Shown here in pieces: positions 8,254 to 15,943 of a stretch of 64,000 bases of DNA. The DNA is from Halobacillus litoralis (GTDB taxonomy: Bacteria > Bacillota > Bacilli > Bacillales > Halobacillaceae), in contig NZ_JAIVKN010000004.1 in NCBI RefSeq assembly GCF_020524025.1, positions 248,001-312,000 on the forward strand, written 5' to 3'. The first letter of the stretch is position 1. Every line of letters begins with the position of its first letter. Made by a program: the position numbers and the translations under genes. The notes under the pieces are model-generated. The model made no database searches. It was not told the DNA's origin and was given only the letters and a program-made list of their open reading frames with translations.

Positions 8254-9902
8254 ATGGCTGATCAAACTATTATCAAGGGATATTGGTCCCGCTTGTGGAA
8301 GATGCACGATCAAGCAAAAAATCTGTTGAAATTTACCGTTTCAGGAGGATCAGGGTCAGGGACAGGCGCAGCGGAAACCGATGACCATACATCCGAAGAG
8401 AACGAACCGGGACCGTCATTTGATACGCGTCAGAAAATAGGTCTTTTTTTAGGGCCGGCTTTGTTCGCGCTTACACTGCTGTTTTTAGAAGCTGATGGTT
8501 TATCACAAAGTGCGGTAGCTATTTTAGCCAGTACGTTGTGGATTGCCACCTGGTGGATTACGGAAGCCATGCCGATTCCGGCCACATCGTTACTGCCGCT
8601 AGTACTATTTCCGATTACAGGCGGCTTGGATGGAGGAACGACGGCTTCTTCTTATGGTGATAACACCATTTTCCTCTTCATGGGTGGGTTTTTAATCGCC
8701 TTGGCTATGCAGAAATGGAATCTGCACAAACGGATGGCGCTGTTCATCATTGCTTCGGTTGGAACAAGCACCGAGCAGATTGTCCTCGGGTTTATGGTCG
8801 CTACCGGATCGTTGTCCATGTGGATTTCAAATACAGCCACTGCAATGATGATGGTCCCCATTGGTATGGCGGTCATTTACCAAGCCTCTGAGCAGTTGAA
8901 GAAAAAAGGTCAGGCTGTGGATCATGAGAATTTCAACTTCGGTAAAGCCGTCATGCTTGGGGTGGCTTATAGCGCTTCGATCGGAGGTTTAGCTACCTTA
9001 ATCGGAACCCCTCCTAATACAATCTTTAAAGCTGTCGTCGAGCAGACGTATGGCATTGAAATAAGTTTCGCCGGCTGGATGGCGTTTGGAGTTCCTCTCT
9101 CCCTTATTTTTTAGCAGTCGCCTGGTTCTATCTGGTGAAGATCGCTTATCCTATGAGAATCAAGGAACTTCCCGGCGGACGCCGGGTTATTCGTGAAGAG
9201 CGTCAAGCGCTGGGGCGTATGTCCCAAGAAGAGAAGGTAGTAATGACGGTATTTACATTGACGGCTTTTGCCTGGATATCACGGTCATTTTTCCTCGTGC
9301 AGATCAATGAAAATATTAACGATACGATGATTGCCATGACAGCTGCGGTGCTTTTATTCCTTATTCCTTCAAAGAATAAGAGAGGGGACTACCTGCTGGA
9401 TTGGGATACAGCGAAAGGGCTGCCTTGGGGGATTTTACTTCTATTCGGTGCTGGTCTTGCCATTGCGGCAGGATTTCAGGAAACCGGACTAGCCGAATGG
9501 ATTGGGACACAGCTCACGATTTTGCAGGGAATTAATTTAATTCTAATTATTGTCATTGTCGCAACGCTTGTCATTTTCCTTACAGAAATTACGTCCAATA
9601 CAGCAACAGCAACCATGATGTTCCCAATTATGGCGTCACTTGCGAGCGCTATTTCTGTCCACCCATACAGCTTAATGATTGCAGCGGGAGTCGCAGCAAG
9701 TTGTGCGTTCATGCTTCCTGTTGCGACACCACCCAACGCAGTCGTATTCGGATCGGGTTATTTAAGGATACCGGATATGGCTAAGGCTGGATTCTTATTA
9801 AATATCGTAGCGATTATACTCGTTACCGTCGCGATCTACTTCTATTTACCGTTTGTGTGGGATATTGATTTGACGTCAATCCCAGATCGGTTTACCTCTT
9901 AA
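8254..9902 (+). pseudogene. DASS-family Na+:dicarboxylate/sulfate symporter, split by a -1 frameshift
   Basis: One divalent-anion:sodium symporter gene in two frames: 8254-9114 and from about 9112 to 9902. Each half carries one of the paired SNT signatures of this family (WISNTATAMMM and EITSNTATATMM), so neither half is complete alone. The break is at a run of six T at 9107-9112 giving TAG; one extra T restores LIFLAVAWFYLV and the downstream frame. Causes could be a sequencing or assembly error, a recent mutation, or slippage on the T run. The hydrophilic N-terminal 50 residues with a GSGSGTGA stretch are unusual. Upstream at 8254 the start has GAGGGGAAG. Confidence 0.8.
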
Positions 9903-9918
9903 AAAAGGAGAATGAAAG

Positions 9919-11112
9919 ATGGAAGCCATTGAGAAAAAAGACACACCTTACACGCCTGATGACTCCAGCTTTTGGCGTATAACCATAGCGTTAATGCTCG
10001 CTTCCTTGTCCGTCTTTTCAACACTTTATGTCTTTCAGCCGCTCCTGCCGGTTTTTAGGAATCAGCTTGGGAATACGGCAACAGAAACGAGTTTCCTTAT
10101 GTCTGCCTGTGTGCTGGCGATGGTTGCCGGGCTGTTTGTACTCGGGTTTCTCGCTGACCGGTATGGGCGTTCAGTCGTGATGAAAATATCCCTGTTCGTC
10201 ACGACTGCTTCCTTAATTTCTATTCCCATCTCCTCAACGTTTGAGTGGCTGGTGATGCTGAGGCTTATTCAAGGTTTTTTTCTCGCCGGCATCCCAGCTG
10301 CGGCAATGGGGTACTTGGGGGATGAAGTATCTCATAAACATCTCGGTTTATCGGTAACGCTGTACATTTCAAGTAATGCACTTGGAGGTATGGGAGGTCG
10401 TGTCGTCGGTGGTTATTTAACGGATTTGTTTAACTGGAGGCTGACGCTATGGTCTTTTGGAGGGTTTGGGCTATGCACCACCCTCTTATTTTTATGGCTG
10501 ATGCCTAGAGAGCGCTTCTTTGAAAAAACTGATAAGGGGATCGGGGAAGATTTAAGAGGCATGCTCGTCCATTTAAAAAGCCCCGGGATGCTCGTTTTGT
10601 TTCTGATGGGTGTCCTTTTACAAATCGTTTTCACCGCAATTTGGACATATGTTCCATTTTATCTGCAGGAAGAACCATTTAACTGGTCCTTAAAATGGAT
10701 TGCTCTCACGTATTTTGCCTATATCTTTGGGGTGCTCGCCCCTCCAATTGCCGGGCGGTTTTCGGACACATTCGGCTTAGTGAAAGTGATGTTCACAGGT
10801 GTAGGCGTTCTTATTACTGGTGCCTTGCTGACCGGCATTTCCAAGAGCGGGGTCCTTTTAGCGGGTTTGTCACTTATTTGTATGGGGTTCTTTGTTGCCC
10901 ACTCGATGGCTGCTGCGCTTGTGAGTAAAAAAGCAGCCCATCACCGCAGCGGTGCTTCCGGATTTTACTTGATTAGTTATTACCTTGGTGTAGCGCTTGG
11001 AAGTACGGCTGTCGGTATATTGTGGGAGAACTTTCAATGGATTGGTGTCTTAAGCGTGACGGCATTGTTGACTGTATTGTTTATGTTTTATCCGCTTTAT
11101 AAGAAGAATTAA
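9919..11112 (+). CDS. MFS transporter (YnfM-like)
   Basis: A 397-residue, 12-segment major facilitator with two homologous halves. The loop 2-3 motif appears as GFLADRYGRSVV and its weak repeat as GRFSDTFGLV. Resembles the YnfM/DHA1 group of presumed efflux carriers; substrate unknown. Start ATG 9919 follows AAAAAAGGAG, 16 nt after the broken symporter, so the two are probably cotranscribed. No terminator is seen before the small genes that follow. Confidence 0.85.
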   Translation: MEAIEKKDTPYTPDDSSFWRITIALMLASLSVFSTLYVFQPLLPVFRNQLGNTATETSFLMSACVLAMVAGLFVLGFLADRYGRSVVMKISLFVTTASLISIPISSTFEWLVMLRLIQGFFLAGIPAAAMGYLGDEVSHKHLGLSVTLYISSNALGGMGGRVVGGYLTDLFNWRLTLWSFGGFGLCTTLLFLWLMPRERFFEKTDKGIGEDLRGMLVHLKSPGMLVLFLMGVLLQIVFTAIWTYVPFYLQEEPFNWSLKWIALTYFAYIFGVLAPPIAGRFSDTFGLVKVMFTGVGVLITGALLTGISKSGVLLAGLSLICMGFFVAHSMAAALVSKKAAHHRSGASGFYLISYYLGVALGSTAVGILWENFQWIGVLSVTALLTVLFMFYPLYKKN

Positions 11113-11175
11113 ATCTATGAAACTTCATGTTAGAATAGGGGGAAAGTCCTTCGTGAGGAGGAGGAAGAGAGGGAT

Positions 11176-11331
11176 GTGATCATTTATGTTGTCACACCTA
11201 TTCTTTTTATCTATCTTATTTTAAAGGTGAGAAAACTGGAAGAAATAATGGACAGGCAGGAAGTGGAGCATAATGAAATGAAAGTTTCGCTTGACCGTCT
11301 CCATGAAAAGCTGGATCAGCTCAATGACTAG
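11176..11331 (+). CDS. 51-residue small membrane protein
   Basis: GTG 11176 opens a short frame behind GAGAGGGAT. Residues 1-18 are a single hydrophobic segment (VIIYVVTPILFIYLILKV); the rest is charged and helical with a heptad-like leucine pattern (LEEIMDRQEVEHNEMKVSL), suggesting a short coiled coil. The stop is 14 nt before the CHY zinc finger gene, so it looks cotranscribed. I do not recognise a family. Confidence 0.55.
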   Translation: MIIYVVTPILFIYLILKVRKLEEIMDRQEVEHNEMKVSLDRLHEKLDQLND

Positions 11332-11345
11332 AAGGGAGGTATACT

Positions 11346-11663
11346 GTGAAACCTCTTATTTATGGGAATCTGCTGGATGAGCAGACGCGCTGTGTTCATT
11401 ATCATAGTAACATCGACATTATCGCCATCAAGTTTCATTGCTGTAGAGAATATTATGCCTGTTATAAATGTCATCAAGAGAAAGCCGGGCACCACCTGAG
11501 CCAATGGCCTCAGGAAGAGTGGGATGAACAGGCAATTTTTTGCGGCAGCTGTAAGACTGAGCTGACCATCGAAAAATATATGGAGCAGACGAGCTGTCCC
11601 AACTGTGCCCATCCGTTTAATGAAAAATGCAGCCTGCATTACCCTGTGTATTTTGATATATGA
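11346..11663 (+). CDS. CHY zinc finger domain protein
   Basis: A 105-residue zinc protein. The Cys/His pattern of the CHY finger is visible: TRCVHYH, CCREYYACYKCH, FCGSCKTEL, TSCPNCAHPF, enough ligands for three zinc ions. The family's bacterial members have no firm role. GTG 11346 lies 5 nt after GGGAGGT. A strong terminator follows directly. Confidence 0.82.
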   Translation: MKPLIYGNLLDEQTRCVHYHSNIDIIAIKFHCCREYYACYKCHQEKAGHHLSQWPQEEWDEQAIFCGSCKTELTIEKYMEQTSCPNCAHPFNEKCSLHYPVYFDI

Positions 11664-11693
11664 AAACCCGGTCCTTTCGCAGGCCGGGTTTTT
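11663..11693 (+). terminator. terminator after CHY zinc finger gene
   Basis: AAAACCCGG and CCGGGTTTTT enclose a short loop. Confidence 0.9.
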
Positions 11694-11742
11694 AGCATTT
11701 AATGGAGGGTGTACGGGGCATTTCTTCAGAGGACAGGTAAAA

Positions 11743-11774
11743 TAAAAAAACCCCTGGAGCCAGGGTTCCAGGGG
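11743..11774 (-). terminator. terminator of tnrA
   Basis: Read on the minus strand: CCCCTGGAACCC..CTCCAGGGG followed by seven T. Confidence 0.88.
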
Positions 11775-11788
11775 GCCTGTAAACTTAG

Positions 11789-12088
11789 TTATTTGTTCAA
11801 TTTGAAATGGGCATTTAACTGCCCTCGAAGCATTCTTTCCATCACTTTTCCCTTTTTAGTATCCTGCAGATCTCTTCTGATTTCGTAAGTCTGCACGCCT
11901 TCTTCGCGTTTATCAGCAATTTGAAGGAGAGTTTCAACATCAGAAAAAGAATATTTGCGCGTGCCTCTTTTAGTTCGTTCAGGGTAAATTAAGCCGCGCT
12001 CTTCATAGTAGCGGATTTGTCTAAGGGATAGTCCTGTCAACTCATTGACTGTCCCGATGGAAATGACTTTTTTATGCTTATATGACAT
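11789..12088 (-). CDS. tnrA: nitrogen regulator TnrA (MerR family)
   Basis: Global regulator active under nitrogen limitation. In 99 residues the winged HTH of the MerR class is followed by the TnrA-specific [11 protein letters not shown] and [11 protein letters not shown] segments and a C-terminal [11 protein letters not shown], the tail through which feedback-inhibited glutamine synthetase sequesters TnrA. GlnR lacks this tail sequence, so TnrA is the better call. ATG at 12088 has GGAGGAG 5 nt upstream; the GTG one codon earlier is too close. A small FbpA-like gene lies upstream on the same strand, and a TnrA-type box is at 12404-12420, consistent with autoregulation. Confidence 0.93.
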   Translation of the reverse strand: MSYKHKKVISIGTVNELTGLSLRQIRYYEERGLIYPERTKRGTRKYSFSDVETLLQIADKREEGVQTYEIRRDLQDTKKGKVMERMLRGQLNAHFKLNK

Positions 12089-12107
12089 CACTTCTCCTCC
12101 TTAACGA

Positions 12108-12263
12108 TTAAGGACGTTCAATTCGGGAAACTAAAACTTCCAGCTCTGTCAGTGTCAAAGACTGGAGTACCTCATCAGATGCCTGATACATTTCAGCATC
12201 AATAAGTTTTTGGATATAATGCTCTTTCATACTTTCAACGGCAGTTCTTAAGTGGTTTTTCAT
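12108..12263 (-). CDS. FbpA-family small protein (Fur-regulated basic protein-like)
   Basis: 51 residues, upstream of tnrA by 19 nt on the same strand. The sequence pattern MKNHLRTAVESMKEHYIQKLI and a central SLTLTELE match the Fur-regulated basic protein A family of Bacillales. Known FbpA acts with the FsrA small RNA in iron sparing; this copy is acidic rather than basic toward the C-terminus and no Fur box was seen, so the family name should not be taken as function. RBS GGGAGTG lies about 9 nt before ATG. Confidence 0.65.
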   Translation of the reverse strand: MKNHLRTAVESMKEHYIQKLIDAEMYQASDEVLQSLTLTELEVLVSRIERP

Positions 12264-12382
12264 TAGGGTTCACTCCCGTATCTATTCATAATTTTTGTCA
12301 AGCGGACAAAGGGACGGTCAATCGGCGCAGAGATAATAATTTCCTCCTCACTTTTTACTGTTGTATATAGAGTAAAGGAAAA

Positions 12383-12420
12383 GTTAGATTATGTCACTAC
12401 ATATGTAAGGAAATCTAACA
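12383..12420. promoter_or_regulatory. TnrA/GlnR box and inverted repeat in the tnrA regulatory region
   Basis: TGTAAGGAAATCTAACA at 12404-12420 fits the TnrA/GlnR consensus TGTNANAWWWTMTNACA at all but one defined position. It also contains the right arm of a perfect 8-bp inverted repeat, GTTAGATT (12383) and AATCTAAC (12412). It lies between the tnrA operon start and the plus-strand STAS gene, so it may serve either. Confidence 0.7.
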
Positions 12421-12541
12421 TTGTATTTTATACAGGAAGGTTTTGTGACATGGAATATTTCTATAAAACATATTATTTCTACACTTGTGGATGAAATCAA
12501 TATATAATAGAGGTAAATTATTGAGTGAAGGTGGAGATTAG

Positions 12542-13288
12542 ATGGCGGTTATAATCGATGATCTAACCATGACTGACGCACTTAATAGTATTGGGGAAAA
12601 CATCTTATTAGCTGACCTTCAATACGATCTGGTTTGGATGAATGATGAAGCAAAAAATCTATTCACAAAAATTGCTCCGTTGTACGGTTTTAAAGCAGCT
12701 GAAGATATGATTGGGATGAACATGGAGACTTTTCTTAACAAATCGGAAAGACATAAGGAGTTAATAAAAGGTTTAAGAGGGAAACAACGGGGAAGAATTG
12801 TTATTAAAAATCAGTTTGTAGCTGATACTGTTATCACTCCATTGGAAAGTAAAAGAGGAAAAACGTCCTATTATATTATTATGCTGATGGATGTGACGAC
12901 AAAAGCAGGGCAAGAAGAAGAAAAGGACCGCATTATCGAAACACTATCCATTCCTATACTTAAAGTGTGGGACCACGCTGTCGCCGTTCCACTTATCGGT
13001 GATCTCGATGAAAAGCGCTTGGATCAACTGATTCAGTCCCTATTAAAAGAATGTACAGACGGTGAAATTCAGTATGCTTTAATTGATTTAAGTGGTATTC
13101 AAACGTTTAATGCTCAAATCAGCCGTCATTTGGAACAGCTCACACAAACGCTTCAACTGGTTGGAGCGGAATGTCTGGTTGTAGGTATTACACCAAAACT
13201 TGCTCTTTCGTTTCATCATTTTGATCGAAGGATGAAAACGTTTAAAAACACACATGCAGGATTACAATATATTCTCAAACAAGGATGA
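12542..13288 (+). CDS. PAS-like plus STAS domain protein, RsbR-type paralogue
   Basis: 248 residues. The first ~115 resemble a PAS sensor (ILLADLQYDLVWMNDEAKNLF, VITPLESKRGKTSYYIIMLMDVT); the C-terminal ~115 are a STAS domain (PLIGDLDEKRLDQL, YALIDLSGIQTF, LQLVGAECLVVGI). It therefore looks like a stressosome-type RsbR paralogue with a PAS rather than globin-like head. The Thr that is phosphorylated in canonical RsbR (D-T-M-V-A) is replaced: here the stretch is F-N-A-Q-I-S. Single gene, closed by a strong terminator. Signal unknown. Confidence 0.78.
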   Translation: MAVIIDDLTMTDALNSIGENILLADLQYDLVWMNDEAKNLFTKIAPLYGFKAAEDMIGMNMETFLNKSERHKELIKGLRGKQRGRIVIKNQFVADTVITPLESKRGKTSYYIIMLMDVTTKAGQEEEKDRIIETLSIPILKVWDHAVAVPLIGDLDEKRLDQLIQSLLKECTDGEIQYALIDLSGIQTFNAQISRHLEQLTQTLQLVGAECLVVGITPKLALSFHHFDRRMKTFKNTHAGLQYILKQG

Positions 13289-13317
13289 AAAACGTGCTTT
13301 CGGGCACGTTTTTTTTG
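13288..13317 (+). terminator. terminator after PAS-STAS gene
   Basis: AACGTGC, loop TTTCGG, GCACGTT, then eight T. Confidence 0.93.
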
Positions 13318-13384
13318 TAGAGTTTCCTGTTTACGCTCGTTCGATAAAGTGAATGGGAAATATAAAAAAAGGGGAATGTGGTGT

Positions 13385-14446
13385 ATGTGGATCAAGCATC
13401 CTTATTTCAAGTACATGGCGGGTGGAATCCTGTTTCTTATTTTTTATTTCTTTTTAGAGAAGCTGGGGTTTCTTAATCCGTTTAAGGCGATAGTGGGGAC
13501 ATTGTTCTACCCAATGTTAATAGCGGGATTTCTTTTTTATATTTTACGACCTCTGGTAAATGCTATAGCGAAATTAAGTTTTATGCCTAAACCTGCAGCT
13601 ATTCTCTTTGTTTTTCTTGTTATCGGCTCAGGTTTGTTCTGGGGAAGCAGGTCGCTTGCACATACGATTCAAAAGCAGGTGAGTGATATTTCCAAGCTGC
13701 CTGATCAAATTAAAAAGACAGCGCAGAACGCAGGGGAGACAATTGAAAGAAACGACATGGGTATGCTTTCCCTGGGGTCCGTTAAGCAGCGCGCCACTGA
13801 ATATTTTGGAGGGCTGACCCAGCAGATTGGAGATCACTTGATGGGGGTATTCTCTACAATAGCTGGCGCAACAACGGTTCTCTTCATTGTCCCGTTTGTT
13901 TTGTTTTTCTTGTTAAAAGATGGAAATCGCCTGGTTCCATTTCTATCAAGTGCATTGCCGGAAAAATATAAACCACGCGGTGAGGAACTCCTTCGAGATG
14001 TGGATACTACAGTCTCTTCTTATGTTGTCGGTCAAGTAACAATTGCAGTAATCGATGGACTATTGACTTATATTGGGTACATGATTATTGGACTGGACTA
14101 TGCCCTAATTTTGGGGATATTTGTAATATTCACTTGTATTATCCCTTTTATAGGTCCTGTTATTGGGGCTGTTCCCGCTCTAGTAGCTGCTTTAATGCAG
14201 GAACCCTCGATGGCGGTTTACGTGATTATTATTTTCATTGTTGTTCAACAATTAGAGGGGAACCTAATAGCCCCATATATTTTTGGAGAACGACTAAATG
14301 TTCACCCGTTGACTGTTATTCTTTTACTTGTTGTGGCTGCTCCTTTATATGGGGTTGTTGGGATGATTATTGCTGTCCCTCTGTATTCTGTTCTGAAAGT
14401 CACCTTAAAACATATCTATCGTTTTTATAAAATATACGAAACATAA
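13385..14446 (+). CDS. AI-2E family permease (UPF0118)
   Basis: 353-residue membrane protein of the AI-2E/UPF0118 family, about eight membrane segments with a soluble stretch between segments 3 and 4 (residues ~85-150) and the typical VPFVLFFLLKDGNRL and GPVIGAVPALVAAL motifs. Some members export autoinducer-2, others are Na+(Li+)/H+ antiporters in halophiles; the present role is not determined. ATG 13385 is preferred because AAAAAAGGGGA lies 9 nt upstream; earlier in-frame starts overlap or precede that site. Confidence 0.83.
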   Translation: MWIKHPYFKYMAGGILFLIFYFFLEKLGFLNPFKAIVGTLFYPMLIAGFLFYILRPLVNAIAKLSFMPKPAAILFVFLVIGSGLFWGSRSLAHTIQKQVSDISKLPDQIKKTAQNAGETIERNDMGMLSLGSVKQRATEYFGGLTQQIGDHLMGVFSTIAGATTVLFIVPFVLFFLLKDGNRLVPFLSSALPEKYKPRGEELLRDVDTTVSSYVVGQVTIAVIDGLLTYIGYMIIGLDYALILGIFVIFTCIIPFIGPVIGAVPALVAALMQEPSMAVYVIIIFIVVQQLEGNLIAPYIFGERLNVHPLTVILLLVVAAPLYGVVGMIIAVPLYSVLKVTLKHIYRFYKIYET

Positions 14447-14482
14447 AAAGCGTGTAATGGCTGACCATTACACGCTTTTTCA
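14445..14482. terminator. bidirectional terminator
   Basis: 16-bp perfect stem: AAAAAGCGTGTAATGG and CCATTACACGCTTTTT with CTGA loop, between two convergent genes. Confidence 0.93.
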
Positions 14483-14509
14483 AGTGAGTCAAAGACTGTC
14501 ATAACACCT

Positions 14510-15760
14510 CTAGTTTTTAAAATGAACATGGTCCATAACAAATCCGCTTTTTGGAAGAGCAGGGATTTTTTTAAGGCTGTAACTGTAATCTTGTTTAGGT
14601 ACGCGGTAGTCGAGATGTTTCGTCATGTAACGAAAGCTTGCCTGTAAGACCTCAATAGTCGGCCATTCACCCGGGCAGCGATGTCCTTTGTAGTAGCCTC
14701 CGCCACCTTGAGGGATAAGATCGAATAATCCCCCGTCCCAATCGGTGAAACGTTCTGGGTGGAATTCGTCAGGATTTTCCCAAATCCTCGGGTCATGATT
14801 AATTCCGTATACATCAATAAGGACAAGCTGATCCTTAGTGAAAGAATATTGCTGCCAAGTGAAGTCATGGTCAACCCTGGCACCGAGGAATGGTACAAAT
14901 GGATAAAATCTACGGATTTCCTGTGTGAACATAAACAAATATTCATCATCCAAAGAGACACGGGTTTTAGTCTCAGGGTATTCTTCCAAGGCAACCGCAC
15001 CAAAGGTTAGGAACTTAGAAATCGCAATGAGCGGCCGGATGACATTTAATAGTTCGATAGCCGCCATTCGTGCGTCTAGAGGTTCACCTGACAGATCTTT
15101 ATGTGCAGCCATTTCATAAATGGCCTTGCCTTGTTCGGCTTTCATCTCTCCGCTGCGAACTTTCAGGATTAAATTCTCAATCCATGCTTCTGATCTTTTT
15201 CTGGCGCGTCTGCTTTCTATGTGTTTAGGACCTATAGCACTGAATCCATCAATCATAAGGCTCAAGTCGCTCGTGCGCTTCTGGACTTCTTTTTCGGCTA
15301 GAGGGATACCCGCCCATTCGCATGCTGTACGGCAGAGAAGTTCTCTGGACTCATCATACAGCGTTACTTTCTTCATGCCGCTCCATTTCTTTGTGAAATG
15401 TGCCCAGTTTTTTGTGGTGATGTCATATAAGTGTTGTAAAGCTTCAGGTGTCATCAAGGACATAAACAGCAGCTTTCGATGAGTGTGCGCATCACCGTCC
15501 ATCGTCTGAATGGCTCCTTCTCCAAACAGTGTTTTTAGAACGCGTGTAGGCAGCGCATTCTTTCGGTTCATTTTGCTGGTGTCATAAAAAAGCTTTGCAC
15601 CTTCCTCCCCGCTCAAAAGAGCAGCCTTTTCTCCTAAAACCCTCGTCTCATATACATCCAGATGGTGGTTCTGTACCCTTTTCGGAATGAATTCATAGCC
15701 GTCTTTAAAGATGGCTAACGTATTGTCTATTGTTCTATCTTTTGGTACTTTCACAGTCAT
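14510..15760 (-). CDS. cypC: cytochrome P450 fatty acid peroxygenase (CYP152, CypC/YbdT-like)
   Basis: H2O2-dependent hydroxylase of long-chain fatty acids (alpha/beta position), needing no redox partner. The heme thiolate is the Cys of YKGHRCPGEW near residue 362, and the I-helix has NVIRPLIAISKF with Arg-Pro near residue 241 in place of the usual acid-alcohol pair; this Arg binds the substrate carboxylate in CYP152. Length 416 matches. RBS AGGAGG lies just upstream. It is divergent from a YjiH-type permease, with two dyads between them. Its products, hydroxy fatty acids, are of interest given the hydroxyacyl catabolism genes at 57-64 kb. Confidence 0.93.
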   Translation of the reverse strand: MTVKVPKDRTIDNTLAIFKDGYEFIPKRVQNHHLDVYETRVLGEKAALLSGEEGAKLFYDTSKMNRKNALPTRVLKTLFGEGAIQTMDGDAHTHRKLLFMSLMTPEALQHLYDITTKNWAHFTKKWSGMKKVTLYDESRELLCRTACEWAGIPLAEKEVQKRTSDLSLMIDGFSAIGPKHIESRRARKRSEAWIENLILKVRSGEMKAEQGKAIYEMAAHKDLSGEPLDARMAAIELLNVIRPLIAISKFLTFGAVALEEYPETKTRVSLDDEYLFMFTQEIRRFYPFVPFLGARVDHDFTWQQYSFTKDQLVLIDVYGINHDPRIWENPDEFHPERFTDWDGGLFDLIPQGGGGYYKGHRCPGEWPTIEVLQASFRYMTKHLDYRVPKQDYSYSLKKIPALPKSGFVMDHVHFKN

Positions 15761-15844
15761 ATGTAAATGCCTCCTTTATTATAGAGCTTATAATCACCTT
15801 AATTCCTTTTTTTAATAAAAAGTAAACAGTTTTCAGTTCAAAAC

Positions 15845-15866
15845 CTATTGAATTTTTATTCAATAG
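15845..15866. promoter_or_regulatory. 22-nt perfect dyad in the cypC / permease intergenic region
   Basis: Arms CTATTGAAT and ATTCAATAG around TTTT. It lies between the divergent genes and could be the operator for one or both. Confidence 0.55.
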
Positions 15867-15871
15867 AATGT

Positions 15872-15886
15872 ATAGTTACTAACTAT
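15872..15886. promoter_or_regulatory. MarR-like palindrome
   Basis: ATAGTTA-C-TAACTAT, a perfect palindrome with one central base, 5 nt from the 22-nt dyad and just above the permease promoter. The size and spacing are typical of MarR-type operators. Confidence 0.5.
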
Positions 15887-15892
15887 CGAAAG

Positions 15893-15921
15893 TTGTTTAA
15901 ATATACGTTATTTTGTATAAA
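15893..15921 (+). promoter_or_regulatory. sigma-A promoter of the YjiH-type gene
   Basis: TTGTTT (15893) and TATAAA (15916) with 17-nt spacing; the leader would be only about 16 nt. Confidence 0.55.
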
Positions 15922-15943
15922 AATTGGTTGGGAGGTAGAAATT

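Noticed and set aside
9100-9120. Programmed -1 frameshift in the symporter
   Set aside because: A six-T run is a poor heptamer by itself and no stimulatory stem or Shine-Dalgarno element was seen; error or mutation is more likely.
11328-11639. Minus-strand frame opposite the CHY zinc finger gene
   Set aside because: Mirror of a gene with clear Cys/His motifs on the plus strand.
13320-13384. Sigma-B promoter (GTTTAC ... GGGAAA) before the AI-2E gene
   Set aside because: The spacing of about 20 nt is too long for the GTTT-N13-15-GGGWAW pattern.
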